Source of the DNA: WHSW01 sp963821025
Lineage (GTDB): Bacteria; Actinomycetota; Thermoleophilia; Solirubrobacterales; 70-9
DNA: 64,000 bases
Reading direction: 5' to 3'
Assembly (NCBI GenBank): GCA_963821025.1
Contig: CAWGCG010000005.1
Coordinates: forward strand, 372,001 to 436,000
How positions within the stretch are numbered: the stretch's first letter is position 1; every line of letters starts with the position of its first letter. The notes beneath the pieces are model-generated. The model was given only the letters and a program-made list of their open reading frames with translations, searched no databases and was not told the origin of the DNA. Shown here piece by piece: positions 8,517 through 17,604 of this stretch. Made by a program: the position numbers and the translations under genes.

Positions 8517-9452
8517 ATGATCGTCGCCATCGTCAACCTGCTCGACAAGCGACTGGTATTCGTGACCGGCAAGGGCGGCGTCGGCAAGTCGACCGTCGCC
8601 CTGGCGCTCGCGCTGGCGGCAGCGCGCCAGGGCCGGCGGACGATCCTCTGCGAGGTCGCCTCGCAGGAGCATCTGTCGCAGGCGTTCGAGCGTAACGAGG
8701 TCGGCTTCCACGAGGCCGAGCTGACCGAAAACCTCTGGGGGATCTCGATCGACCCCGACGAGGCGATGCGCGAGTACGTGCTCTTTCAGCTCAAGGTCAA
8801 GGCGATGCGCGACCTGCTGTTTCGCTCGCCGCTGTTCACCTATCTGGCGGCGGCAACCCCCGGGCTCAAGGAGCTGGTCACGATCGGCAAGATCTGGGAG
8901 CTGACCCTGGACGAGCGCAAAGTGCGCGGGGGGCGCCGCTATGACCTGGTGATCGTCGACGCGCCGGCAACGGGCCACGGGGTCGGCTTCCTGCAGACGC
9001 CGCGGACCTTCGCCAACATCGCCAAGGTCGGGCCGATCCGCCAGCAGGCCGAGACCCTCGACGAGGTGATCCGCAACCGGGAGCGCACTGCGATCGCGGT
9101 CGTCGCCTTGCCCGAGGAGATGCCGGTCAACGAGACCGCCGCGCTCGAGCGTGAGCTCGCCGCCAGGATCGGGGTGAGCGTCGACCGGATCTATTGCAAC
9201 GGGCTCTACCCAGAGCGGTTCAGCGAGTCCGAGGCAGAGCTGATCGCCGGGGCCGGCGCGGTCGAGGACGGCCTCACCCGAGCCGCCTGTCGGGCCGCGG
9301 CCAGCGAGGCCAAGCGCGCCCACGCGCAGCGCCTGCAGCTGGCCCGGCTCGAGCAAGACTGCGAGGCACCGGTGACGACCCTGCCGTTCCTGTTCAGCCC
9401 CGAGCTGCACGAGCCCGAACTCGGCCGGCTCGCCGAGCTGGTCGCGCGCTGA
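8517..9452 (+). CDS. ArsA/Get3-like ATPase, first of a pair
   Basis: A 311-residue P-loop ATPase with VFVTGKGGVGKSTVALALAL (Walker A, residues ~12-31) and LVIVDAPATGHGVGFL (Walker B). The signature lysine KGGVGKST marks the SIMIBI class. It overlaps the next gene by one base (TGATG). Such tandem pairs occur across actinobacteria; the mycobacterial counterparts are Rv3679-Rv3680. No arsenite operon (arsB, arsR) is nearby and the metal-binding cysteines of ArsA are not evident, so arsenic transport is unlikely. I chose the ATG at 8517; the upstream frame is antisense to parA. Confidence 0.85.
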   Translation: MIVAIVNLLDKRLVFVTGKGGVGKSTVALALALAAARQGRRTILCEVASQEHLSQAFERNEVGFHEAELTENLWGISIDPDEAMREYVLFQLKVKAMRDLLFRSPLFTYLAAATPGLKELVTIGKIWELTLDERKVRGGRRYDLVIVDAPATGHGVGFLQTPRTFANIAKVGPIRQQAETLDEVIRNRERTAIAVVALPEEMPVNETAALERELAARIGVSVDRIYCNGLYPERFSESEAELIAGAGAVEDGLTRAACRAAASEAKRAHAQRLQLARLEQDCEAPVTTLPFLFSPELHEPELGRLAELVAR

Positions 9453-10600
9453 TGGCCTCGGTCGCCGAGCTGCTCGAGGGCAAGCGGATCTGCATCTGCG
9501 CCGGGTCCGGCGGGGTCGGCAAGACGACGACCGCAGCCGCGATCGCCGCCGGGATGGCGGCTCGCGGGACGCGTGTCGCCGTGCTGACGATTGATCCGGC
9601 CAAGCGCCTCGCCGACTCGCTCGGGCTGCCCGAGCTCGGCAACATCGAACGACGAGTCGACCCGGTGCTGTTCGAGGCCGCCGGAATCGAGCCCAGCGAC
9701 GGCGAGCTGTGGGCGATGATGCTCGACGCGAAGGCCACCTTCGACGAGGTGGTTCGCAAGCACGCGCCCGATGACGAGACCCGCGAGCGGATCCTCTCCA
9801 ACCGGATCTACCAGCAGCTCTCGGCCGCCCTCGCCGGCTCGCAGGAATACATGGCGATGGAGAAGCTGTTCGAGATCCACGCCGAGGGGCGCTACGACCT
9901 GCTCGTCCTCGACACCCCGCCAACCCGCAATGCCCTCGAGTTCCTCGAGGCCCCTCGGCGGCTGACCCAATTCATCGAGGGCCGCGCGCTGCAGGTGTTC
10001 ATGAAGCCGACCGGCTTCGGCATGCGGATCTTCGGCCGGGGCGCCTCGATGATGTTCTCGATCCTGCGCCGGATCACCGGGGTCGACCTGCTCGAGGATC
10101 TGGCCGAGTTCTTCCAATCCTTCAGCGGCATGGTCGAGGGCTTTCAGGAGCGCGCGCACCGGGTCACCGAGTTGCTCGGCGACCCCGCGACCTCGTTCCT
10201 GCTCGTCTGCGGGCCCCAGGGAGAGGCGGTCTCCGAGGCCGTCCACTTCCACCGCGAGCTGGTCGCCGCCGAGCTGCCCTTCGGCGGCACGATCGTCAAC
10301 AAGGTCCACTTCGAGGACGAGCTCGGACTCGGCGACGCAGGGCTCGACGAGGAGTTGGCCGCAGCGCTCGGCGACGGGCTGGCGGCCCGGGTACGCTCGA
10401 ACTTCGAGGACTTCAGGGCGCTCTCGGCCCGCGATCGCGCCAATGTCATGCGGCTGAGCTCCGAGATCGGCCCGTCTGCGCTGATCCAGGTCCCCTACCT
10501 GGACGACGACGTGCACGACTTCGCCGGGCTGGTAGAGATCAACCGCTACCTGTTCGCCGCCGGCAGCGAGGAGCGGACCCGCCTCGCCGCCGCGGTCTAG
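9452..10600 (+). CDS. ArsA/Get3-like ATPase, second of a pair
   Basis: A 382-residue ATPase with ICICAGSGGVGKTTTAAAIA (Walker A), VLTIDPAKRLADSLG (switch I-type motif characteristic of ArsA/Get3), and LLVLDTPPTRNALEFLE (Walker B and switch II). Residues about 180-240 carry a methionine- and phenylalanine-rich helical insert (FMKPTGFGMRIFGRGASMMF) that could bind a hydrophobic segment or membrane. Probable heterodimer with the preceding gene product, by analogy with Rv3679/Rv3680, which form a complex. Translation is coupled through the one-base overlap. Confidence 0.85.
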   Translation: MASVAELLEGKRICICAGSGGVGKTTTAAAIAAGMAARGTRVAVLTIDPAKRLADSLGLPELGNIERRVDPVLFEAAGIEPSDGELWAMMLDAKATFDEVVRKHAPDDETRERILSNRIYQQLSAALAGSQEYMAMEKLFEIHAEGRYDLLVLDTPPTRNALEFLEAPRRLTQFIEGRALQVFMKPTGFGMRIFGRGASMMFSILRRITGVDLLEDLAEFFQSFSGMVEGFQERAHRVTELLGDPATSFLLVCGPQGEAVSEAVHFHRELVAAELPFGGTIVNKVHFEDELGLGDAGLDEELAAALGDGLAARVRSNFEDFRALSARDRANVMRLSSEIGPSALIQVPYLDDDVHDFAGLVEINRYLFAAGSEERTRLAAAV

Positions 10601-10687
10601 ACGCGCGGATCGGTCGGCGCAGGCCGAGGCCACCGAGCTCGACGCCCGGTGGCCTGGCCTGCTCTTCCTGGGTGATCGGAGGAAGTC

Positions 10688-12427
10688 TCAGGTTTCGACG
10701 CGAGCGCGCCGGGTGCGGTCGTAGGCGATCTCGCGCACCGACCACTCGGTGGTTTCAGGCTGCGGGAAGAGGGTTGAAACCCGGTCGTGGTGAGCCTTGC
10801 GCTCGGCTCGGGTCTGCTCGATCAGCCGCAGCACCGGGCTCGCATCGGCTTCGGGCGCGGGTTCGGTCGCCTCAGGCTCGCGGTCATGGAGACGGCTCTG
10901 CTCGCTCGACCTACCGGCGATCTCGAGCTGGGTCGTCTCCGACGCCTGGTCGGGTTCGAAGATCTCTCGTGCTCTCGCGATCACCATCTGCTCCTCGGGC
11001 TGCGAATCGGGTTCGGGTGAGATTCTGCGGTCGAGCTCCGAAACCTCCTCCGCGAGCCCTTGATCGGGCTCGGCGACCGGGTCGAGGTCCCACTCGGTGG
11101 TCGTACCTCGCTGCTCCGGGGCGCCGTCGGCGACCGCGAAGCCGTCGGCGAGGAGGATCTCGTCGGCAGTGGTGCGCAGGTCCGAGCCGAGGTGCCCGGC
11201 GGCCGCGTCCTTGAGGATCGCCCGGGCGAGCTCCTCGAGCTCGGCCGCGGTCTCGGCGGGGCTGACCGAGCCCGATCCCTGCGCCAGCTCACCGCTCCAC
11301 AGCTCTCGCTCGAGCCCGATCGCGCGATCGATCACCGCCTTGACCTCGTCGCGGTGATCGGGTTCGGCACACAGGGCGGCCACCCGCATCGGCATCCCGA
11401 GCCGCGCGGGGCCGCTGCCCTCGAGCACGAAGCGAAGCGCCAGGAGGTGGTCGTTCAGCGCTTCGACGATCACGTTTCGCTCCAGCCCAGCCTCAAAGCG
11501 GGCGATCGCGCGGCCGAGCACCGCCGGGAAGCCCGGGCGATCGGCGGCTTGGCGGGCGAACGGGGTGCCCGCCGCGACCAGCGCGCGTGAGAAGGCGGAG
11601 AGCTCGCCGAGCTCGGCATCGAGCAGCCGGTAGCCGCCGGGACGCTGGCGGCCCGAACCGGTGGCGATCCGGCGCCAACGGTCGCCGGCAGACCGGGTCC
11701 AGGCGTGCGGGCCGAGGCCGACGCCGCCCGCCTTGAACAGGCGCAAGGTGGTGACCAACCGCCGAAACGCCTCAACCGCAGCGCTGCCGGGGTCGGCGGT
11801 GTGCTCGCCGGCGTCGTGCGCGGGTTCTGCCACCCTGACCACGGCGAGGTAGGCGGGCTCCCACGGCGAGACGCCGAGACCCTCGCTCGAGCGGGCCTCG
11901 GCCGGCACCTCGACCGTGTCGGAGCGGACGATCGACGCGGTCGCCAGGTCGAGACGCGAGACCGGCAGCTGCAGGCCGCGCAGCGGGACGATCACCTCGA
12001 TCTGACCGACTTCGGTCTCGGCCCCTTGCTCGAGCTCGCGGACCGCGACTTCGAGCCGCTCATCGTCGAGGGTGAAATCGGTGCTGTTCATCCACAGCCG
12101 GCAGAGGAAGGCGATCCCGGCGAGCTCGGCCCGGCGACGGGGCTCGGGCGGCACCGCGATCCCCATCTCCTCGAGATAGACGCCGGCGAGTCCGCAGGCC
12201 TCGAGCGAAGCGCAGGCGGCGCCGAAGGAGTCCAGCTGACGCAGGACCCCGGCGTGATCGCGGACGAAATGCTCGCTCAGGGGCTGATAGCGACACAGCG
12301 GTGAGCCGTCGCCGGGCTCGCGGACCTCGTACGGGACCTCTTCGCCGCCGGCGACCAGGCCGTGCAGGCACTTGGCCGCATCGCGGGCCATCGCGATCAA
12401 GGCTTCCCGGACGACGAGGTCGCGCAT
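10688..12427 (-). CDS. Protein of unknown function, 579 aa
   Basis: I do not recognise this protein. Residues 1-410 look globular and mostly helical, with the striking block RLFKAGGVGLGPHAWTRS followed by DRWRRIATGSG and a GLERNVIVEALNDHLLALRF helix; these look like conserved family motifs, possibly an enzyme or HEPN-like helical fold, but I cannot assign one. The last ~160 residues are acidic, Glu/Pro-rich and probably disordered, ending in a basic TEWSVREIAYDRTRRARVET tail. No signal peptide or membrane segment is seen. It converges on the ArsA-like pair with an 87-base gap. Codon use resembles its neighbours, so it is not obviously imported. Confidence 0.75.
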   Translation of the reverse strand: MRDLVVREALIAMARDAAKCLHGLVAGGEEVPYEVREPGDGSPLCRYQPLSEHFVRDHAGVLRQLDSFGAACASLEACGLAGVYLEEMGIAVPPEPRRRAELAGIAFLCRLWMNSTDFTLDDERLEVAVRELEQGAETEVGQIEVIVPLRGLQLPVSRLDLATASIVRSDTVEVPAEARSSEGLGVSPWEPAYLAVVRVAEPAHDAGEHTADPGSAAVEAFRRLVTTLRLFKAGGVGLGPHAWTRSAGDRWRRIATGSGRQRPGGYRLLDAELGELSAFSRALVAAGTPFARQAADRPGFPAVLGRAIARFEAGLERNVIVEALNDHLLALRFVLEGSGPARLGMPMRVAALCAEPDHRDEVKAVIDRAIGLERELWSGELAQGSGSVSPAETAAELEELARAILKDAAAGHLGSDLRTTADEILLADGFAVADGAPEQRGTTTEWDLDPVAEPDQGLAEEVSELDRRISPEPDSQPEEQMVIARAREIFEPDQASETTQLEIAGRSSEQSRLHDREPEATEPAPEADASPVLRLIEQTRAERKAHHDRVSTLFPQPETTEWSVREIAYDRTRRARVET

Positions 12428-12490
12428 GGAGCACGGGTTCGCCCGACCGGGCTCGGCTCCTTTACTGCAAGCGGGGTTGCAGGATCAGTC

Positions 12491-12550
12491 GGCAGTAGGC
12501 AGCTCGCAGTAGGCAGAAGTCAAAGCCCTGCCTACTGCCTACTGCCTACT
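12491..12550. repeat. GTAGGCA-unit inverted repeat, copy B
   Basis: GGCAGTAGGCAG, then GCAGTAGGCAG (12491-12516), is followed after a short loop by CTGCCTACTGCCTACTGCC and TACT (12529-12550). The arms are near-perfect complements, giving a hairpin of about 20 bp. It lies between the HxlR gene and the 579-residue gene, just past the HxlR stop codon, where a hairpin could also end transcription. Confidence 0.85.
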
Positions 12551-12556
12551 CGTTCG

Positions 12557-12913
12557 TTAAGCGACGACCCGAGCACGCGCGTGCTCAGCCGCCCCGGCGA
12601 AGAGCCAGCGGCGGCCGTAACGGCGCATGTCCTCGATCAATGGCACCAGCGCTGCGCCCTTCTCGGTGAGCGCGTACTCGACCCGCGGAGGTACCTCCGG
12701 ATAGGTGTGGCGGGCGATGATCCCGTGCTCTTCGAGCGCCCGCAACCGCAGCGAAAGCGTGCGCGGACTGATCCCGTCGAGCGAACGCTCGAGCTCGCAG
12801 AAGCGGCGGCTGTCCTCGGCGAGGTCACGGATCAACAGCAGCGTCCACTTGCCGGAGATGATCTCGGCTGTGCGGCAGACCGGGCAGGTGGGATCCGTCA
12901 TCGCAGTCTTCAT
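12557..12913 (-). CDS. HxlR-family winged-helix transcriptional regulator
   Basis: A 118-residue protein with the HxlR layout: CPVCRTAEIISGKWTLLLIR, FCELERSLDGISPRTLSLRL (recognition helix region), GIIARHTYPEVPPRVEYALT and LTEKGAALVPLI. Family members often sense oxidants or electrophiles through an N-terminal cysteine; here C9 and C12 in CPVC are candidates. I use the ATG at 12913; a TTG at 12916 and an ATG at 12901 are alternatives. No divergent target gene is adjacent, so it may control itself or a distant locus. Confidence 0.9.
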   Translation of the reverse strand: MKTAMTDPTCPVCRTAEIISGKWTLLLIRDLAEDSRRFCELERSLDGISPRTLSLRLRALEEHGIIARHTYPEVPPRVEYALTEKGAALVPLIEDMRRYGRRWLFAGAAEHARARVVA

Positions 12914-12969
12914 CAAGTGGCCGGGAAGCGAGAGTCGTTGGCGTTGAAGTCTCCCGGCCCGCAGCCGTG

Positions 12970-12998
12970 AGTATAGCTCAATGCTTTACCAAGTGAAG
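12970..12998 (-). promoter_or_regulatory. Candidate promoter of the HxlR gene
   Basis: On the reverse strand TATACT (12975-12970) is a good -10 element in an otherwise GC-rich region, and CTTCAC lies 17 bases upstream as a weak -35. The local drop in GC and the position 57 bases before the ATG support a promoter. The weak -35 leaves room for activator or repressor control. Confidence 0.4.
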
Positions 12999-13035
12999 TG
13001 GCCTCGCAGGGCACAAGGAGCTCGGCGACGGCCGC

Positions 13036-14637
13036 TCAGGGGCGGTTGGCAGGCGGCGGAATCTCCGCATCGAGCAGGCAGGACTCGCCCGCGCAGTCGC
13101 GCAGCTGGGCAAGCGCCCTGGCGAGGGCCCCGCGCGGTGCCGCATAGCGACGGGTGGAATCCTCGCTCTCGAGCTCCCAGGGGTCGCGCCTCAGGTCATA
13201 GAGCTCGCGATCGACCGGCTCGCCGTCGCCGATCCGCGCCCCGAGCCCGTCGGCGACCGAGCCGACGCGCAGCCGGTCGTGCTCGATGTAGACGTAGCGC
13301 CTGGTCCGCACGCCGACGAACGACCTCGCCACGGCGCCGCCCGCCGCCGGCCTCGGGGGACGCTTTGCCTCGGTCAGGACCGCCCGGGTGGGGTGGGCGT
13401 CGCCGCGCAGGGGCGCGAGCAGCGAGCGGCCGTCGACCGGGCGCTCGAGGCCGGGCGGTTGCCCGGCGCCCGTCATCTCGAGGATCGTCGGCACGAGGTC
13501 AGCGTCGACGACCGGGTCGCCGACCGTGGTCCCTGCGGCGATCCCGGGCCCGCGGATCAGCATCGGCAACCGCAGCGCCTCCTCATACGGCTGCACCTTG
13601 CCCGAGAGGATCCGGTGCTCGCCGTGCATGTAGCCGTTGTCGGAGGTGAAGATCACGTAGGTGTCCGCTTCGAGGTCCGACTCGTGCAGCGCGGCGTCGA
13701 TCTGCTCGACCCCCTCGTCGACGGCGAGCAGGCTGGCGAGCTCGCAGCGGTAGCGGCGCGCAAGGTCGCGACGCTGGGCGTGGCTGATCGGCGCCTCCTT
13801 GCGCACCAACCTCGGCTTGTCGGCGACGTCGGCCTCATCGAACGAGGGCGGCATCGGCAACCTGCGCTTGCGAAAGGCGTCGGCGTGGCGGGGCGCAGGC
13901 TTGGCCCTGGCGGTGTCGAAGGAAAACGGCTTCGGGCTCGCACAGCGTTTGCCGGCTCGATCGGCCTTGCCGACGCCCCAATGTGGAGCGGTGTAGGAGA
14001 GGTGGAGGAAGAACGGGTCCGGGTCCGAGACGTGCTCGCGGATGTACGGCACCGCGTACTCGGTGGTCAGCACGTCGGTCTGGTAGTCGGCGTCGGCGGA
14101 GCCGTAATGGGTCAGCCCCCCGGCCGAATCGGCGAGGTCGTACTCGTAGTAGCTGGTCGCCGTCGCCGGGACCAGCCCCCACCATCGATCCCAGCCCGGG
14201 GGCGGCTCCAGCGAGGGGTAGTTGTGGATCCACTTGCCCGCCAGCGCGGTGTCGTAGCCGGCGGCGGCGAGCCAGACCGGGAGCACGCGTCCGGGCTCGC
14301 GCAGGTTCTCATAGCCCCCGCCCGCGTCGGGGCGGTTGTCGATCACACCGTGATTGTGGGAGTACTGACCGGTGATCCAGGTGGCGCGCGCCGGGCAGCA
14401 GAGGGGAAACGAGGCGGCGTAGTTGTCGAAGCCGGCGCCGCGCTCGCCGATCAGCGCTCGCGTTCGCTTCATGACCCGAAGCGACGCGGCCGTCTGGTCA
14501 TCGGTCGTGATCAAGACGACGTTCGGTCTTGCGCCGCCGCCGGCCGCGGGAGCCTGGGCGTCGGCCGAACCCAGGCAGACCGCGATGGCCGCAAGCGTCG
14601 TCGCGGTCGCGACCGCCACTGTCTTTGACCGGTTCAT
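13036..14637 (-). CDS. Secreted sulfatase (formylglycine-dependent), copy 1
   Basis: A 533-residue alkaline-phosphatase-superfamily sulfatase. From the ATG at 14637 the first ~28 residues form a signal peptide (VAVATATTLAAIAV core, cut near ADAQA). PNVVLITTDDQ holds the metal-binding aspartates, and FPLCCPARATWITG is the CxPxR sulfatase box with C80 as the residue converted to formylglycine. Later FTSDNGYMHGEH and a DLRRDPWELESE tail are typical. It is likely exported and removes sulfate esters. It is followed in tandem by a paralogue upstream; no maturase gene is seen in the window. An upstream start at 14736 would overlap that paralogue. Confidence 0.9.
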   Translation of the reverse strand: MNRSKTVAVATATTLAAIAVCLGSADAQAPAAGGGARPNVVLITTDDQTAASLRVMKRTRALIGERGAGFDNYAASFPLCCPARATWITGQYSHNHGVIDNRPDAGGGYENLREPGRVLPVWLAAAGYDTALAGKWIHNYPSLEPPPGWDRWWGLVPATATSYYEYDLADSAGGLTHYGSADADYQTDVLTTEYAVPYIREHVSDPDPFFLHLSYTAPHWGVGKADRAGKRCASPKPFSFDTARAKPAPRHADAFRKRRLPMPPSFDEADVADKPRLVRKEAPISHAQRRDLARRYRCELASLLAVDEGVEQIDAALHESDLEADTYVIFTSDNGYMHGEHRILSGKVQPYEEALRLPMLIRGPGIAAGTTVGDPVVDADLVPTILEMTGAGQPPGLERPVDGRSLLAPLRGDAHPTRAVLTEAKRPPRPAAGGAVARSFVGVRTRRYVYIEHDRLRVGSVADGLGARIGDGEPVDRELYDLRRDPWELESEDSTRRYAAPRGALARALAQLRDCAGESCLLDAEIPPPANRP

Positions 14638-14675
14638 CAACGCTGCCAACACCGCCGCGGCCGCGAAGGTAGCGC

Positions 14676-16250
14676 TCAACGTCCGGGCGCTGGTCGCGGC
14701 ACCTCGGCGACGAGCGCGCACTCGGGCCCCGCGCAATCCTCGAGGCGGGCGGTGAGCCTCGCCAGCTCCGAGCGGGCGTCGTCGTAGGAAGCGTCGCGGG
14801 AGCGGTTGTCGAGCTCATAGGGATCGCGCCTGAGGTCATACAGCTCGCGGTCGACGACCCGGCCGGCGCCGATCGGCGCGTCGGTGGCCTCAGCAGCGGT
14901 CGCATAGCCGGCGCGCCGATACTCGGTATAGGCGTAGCGCTCGGTGCGCACGCCGACGTAGGAGAGGACCTTGAAGCCGCGGCGAGCGCGGGCGGCCTTG
15001 TTGCGGCCCTCGATCAGGATTGCGCGGTCGCCGCCGACGGCCGCCCCCGAGAGCTGCGGGGCGAGCGAGATCCCATCCAGCGGTCGCTCGAGCTCCGCCG
15101 GCACCGTCGCCCCGGCGAGATCGAGGATCGTCGGCGCCAGGTCGCCGTTCATCACCGGCGAATCGATCCGCCGGCCGCTCGCGATTCCCGGTCCGCTGAT
15201 CACCAGCGGGACGTCGATCGCCTCCTCATAGGGGCGGTTCTTGCCTCGCGGGATCCGATGCTGCCCCGCGAGCACGCCCTGGTCGGCGGTGAACACGATC
15301 ACGGTCTGGTCGAGCTCGCCGGTGGCCCGAAGCTCATCGACGATCGCGGCGACCCCGTCGTCGAGCGCCAGCATCGCGGCGAGGCCGCAGCGGTAGTCAC
15401 GTTCGATCCGCTCGACCGCCGAGCGGTCGAGTCGCGGCAGGTTGCGCACGCCGGCCGGCTTGTCGGTGATCTCGCGCTCGTCGAATGATGGCGGCTGCGG
15501 CGCTGCGATCCGCGCGAAGCGCCCGGCATAGCGCGGCGGTGGGATCGCGCTCTGCACGCCCTTGCGCGACGCCGGCGGCCCGTTGGTGCAGCGCCGCCCG
15601 GCAGCGTCGTCGCGGCCGAGACCGTAATGCGGCGGGTGGTAGGCGAGCCAGAGGAAGAACGGATCGAGGTCGGCGGCGTGCTCGGCGATGAACGGGCGCG
15701 CGTACTCGCGGGTGAGCACGTCGGTCTGGTAATCGGCGGCGGCGGTACCGAAGTGTCGCGGGCTGCCGTCGGCCTCGAACACGTCGTAGTCATAGAACGA
15801 CGAGAGGCCCTCGCCCCCCGCGCCGACCAGGCCGTGCCACTCGTCCCACCCGGGCGGCGCCCTGCGCGGTGTGCGAAACCCATTCAGCCATTTGCCGGCG
15901 AACGCCGTGTCGTAGCCGTTCGCCTGCAGCCAGGCTGCCAGGTTGCGCTCCTTGTCGAGCAGCGCGGCGTAGCCGCCACCGCTCTTCGGGTTGTTGCCGG
16001 TGGTGCCGTGATTGTGCGCGTACTCGCCGGTGAGGAAGGTCGCCCGCGAAGGACAGCAGAGCGGGAAGCTGGCGAAGGCGTTGTCGAAGGTCGTCCCGCG
16101 GTCGGCGACCAGCCGGCCGACCGACCGCAGCGCCGGGTTCATCTGCGGCCCCTGGTCGTCGCTCATCACGATCACGAAGTTGGGCCGCTCCGCGACCTGC
16201 CCGCTCCCGGGGTCAGGCGTCAGCGCCAGAGCACCGAGCAAGCAGGCCAA
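14676..16250 (-). CDS. Secreted sulfatase (formylglycine-dependent), copy 2
   Basis: A 524-residue paralogue of the following gene: NFVIVMSDDQGP, FPLCCPSRATFLTG (CxPSR, C65), HNHGTTGNNP, FTADQGVLAGQH and DLRRDPYELDNR. The given start is a TTG within the hydrophobic stretch ACLLGALALTP; the true signal peptide probably begins further upstream in frame, toward the rpoD stop, but no ATG or GTG is available there, so the start is uncertain. The two sulfatases are 38 bases apart and probably arose by tandem duplication followed by divergence. They sit directly downstream of the primary sigma factor gene in the same direction. Confidence 0.87.
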   Translation of the reverse strand: MACLLGALALTPDPGSGQVAERPNFVIVMSDDQGPQMNPALRSVGRLVADRGTTFDNAFASFPLCCPSRATFLTGEYAHNHGTTGNNPKSGGGYAALLDKERNLAAWLQANGYDTAFAGKWLNGFRTPRRAPPGWDEWHGLVGAGGEGLSSFYDYDVFEADGSPRHFGTAAADYQTDVLTREYARPFIAEHAADLDPFFLWLAYHPPHYGLGRDDAAGRRCTNGPPASRKGVQSAIPPPRYAGRFARIAAPQPPSFDEREITDKPAGVRNLPRLDRSAVERIERDYRCGLAAMLALDDGVAAIVDELRATGELDQTVIVFTADQGVLAGQHRIPRGKNRPYEEAIDVPLVISGPGIASGRRIDSPVMNGDLAPTILDLAGATVPAELERPLDGISLAPQLSGAAVGGDRAILIEGRNKAARARRGFKVLSYVGVRTERYAYTEYRRAGYATAAEATDAPIGAGRVVDRELYDLRRDPYELDNRSRDASYDDARSELARLTARLEDCAGPECALVAEVPRPAPGR

Positions 16251-16288
16251 GGCGCCGGCCAGCGCCCCCGTGATCCGTATCGGCCCTC

Positions 16289-17392
16289 TCAGGCGACTTC
16301 GCGCAGCTTCTGAGCCTCGGCCAGCGATTGCAGCTTCTTCAGCGACTGATTCTCGATCTGGCGGATGCGCTCGCGGGTGACGTTGAACGTGCGTCCGACC
16401 TCGTCGAGGGTCCGGGGGTGCTCACCGCCGAGCCCATAGCGGAGCTCGAGCACACGCCGCTCGCGGTATGAGAGGTTCTCCAGGGCCTCGCGCAGCGCCT
16501 CCTTCGTGAGCAGGTCGGCGGCGCGCTCGAACGGCGACTCGGCCTTCTCATCGGCGATGAACTGGCCGAACTCCGACTCCTCCTCGTCGCCGACCGGCTT
16601 CTCCAGCGAGACCGGGGCCTGGGCGGAGCGCTTGATCTGGTCGACCTCCTCGGGATCGATCCCGGTGACCTCCGCGATCTCGTCGGGGGTCGGCTCGCGA
16701 CCGAGCTCGGTGACCAGCTTGCGCTCGGCGCGCCCGATCTTGTTCAGCTTCTCGACCACGTGCACCGGGATGCGGATCGTCCGCGCCTTGTCGGCGAGCG
16801 CCCGGGCGATCGCCTGGCGAATCCACCAGGTGGCGTAGGTGGAGAACTTGAACCCCTTGCGGTAGTCGAACTTCTCGGCGGCACGGACGAGGCCGAGGGT
16901 GCCCTCCTGGATCAGGTCGAGGAACGGCAGACCCTGGTTGCGGTAGTTCTTGGCGATCGAGACGACCAGGCGCAGGTTGGACTCGACCATCTTCTGCTTC
17001 GCGTCGAGGTCGCCGCGCTCGATTCGCTTCGCCAGGTCGACCTCCTCCTGGGCGGTCAGCAGCCGGACCTTGCCGATGTCCTTGAGGAAGAGCTGCAGCG
17101 AGTCCGTGGTCATGTCGGGCTTCAGGTCGAGCGCCGTCTTCTGGCGGCGCTTGCCCCGCTTGGGCTCGGCGCGCTCGGCGTCCGGAGACGCCTTCTGCGC
17201 GGGGTCGACGTCGTCGACCATCTCGACGCCCTGGCGCTCGAGGTAGCCGTAGAGCTCCTCGATGTCGCCCTCGTCGACCTCTACCTCCGACAGCGCGTGC
17301 GCTACCTCGCCGTAGGCGATCACGCCCTCGGTCTGGCCCTTGGTGACGAGGTTCTTGACTTCCTCGAGCTCCTGAAGCTCCGTGATCAGCAT
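16289..17392 (-). CDS. rpoD: Primary sigma factor RpoD/SigA
   Basis: A 367-residue group 1 sigma factor. An N-terminal region-1.1-like segment (1-90) is followed by region 1.2 (DSLQLFLKDIGKVRLLTAQE), region 2 (NLRLVVSIAKNYRNQGLPF, then KFSTYATWWIRQAIARA for -10 recognition), region 3 and region 4 (TLDEVGRTFNVTRERIRQIE) for -35 recognition. The ATG at 17392 fits family N-termini. An AGGAAGGAAG purine tract lies 13 bases upstream, a little far, and a 15-codon ORF ends across the start (see separate entry). This should be the housekeeping sigma factor. Confidence 0.95.
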   Translation of the reverse strand: MLITELQELEEVKNLVTKGQTEGVIAYGEVAHALSEVEVDEGDIEELYGYLERQGVEMVDDVDPAQKASPDAERAEPKRGKRRQKTALDLKPDMTTDSLQLFLKDIGKVRLLTAQEEVDLAKRIERGDLDAKQKMVESNLRLVVSIAKNYRNQGLPFLDLIQEGTLGLVRAAEKFDYRKGFKFSTYATWWIRQAIARALADKARTIRIPVHVVEKLNKIGRAERKLVTELGREPTPDEIAEVTGIDPEEVDQIKRSAQAPVSLEKPVGDEEESEFGQFIADEKAESPFERAADLLTKEALREALENLSYRERRVLELRYGLGGEHPRTLDEVGRTFNVTRERIRQIENQSLKKLQSLAEAQKLREVA

Positions 17393-17433
17393 CGGTCGAG
17401 TTGGACTTCCTTCCTGGTCTTGCGGTGCGTCAT
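17386..17433 (-). CDS. Possible 15-aa leader ORF overlapping the rpoD start
   Basis: ATG at 17433 opens a frame encoding MTHRKTRKEVQLDRC, ending with TGA at 17388-17386. The rpoD start and this stop are interlocked as ATGCTGA. The purine-rich tract that could serve as rpoD ribosome-binding site lies inside this ORF, so ribosomes translating it would pass over or unmask it. The peptide is strongly basic. Translation is not proven; the overlap suggests translational coupling or control. Confidence 0.4.
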   Translation of the reverse strand: MTHRKTRKEVQLDRC

Positions 17434-17604
17434 GTAAGTCTTGTCCGTTCGTTGTGTCCGATAGCGGACGTTGAAGCTCGTTCGAAACCCGCCTTGCGCC
17501 CGCCCGCGGTCCTCGAGAGTTGCGGTGCGACGCCTCTGCCAAGCGCCGCGTGCTGCCTCAGGTTACCGACCGCGATCGGCGAAATAGGTCAAACGTGCGT
17601 TCGA

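Noticed and set aside
8517..10600. Arsenite resistance (ArsA) function for the ATPase pair
   Set aside because: No arsB, arsR or arsC nearby, no evident metal cysteines, and the tandem pair matches the Rv3679-Rv3680 type.
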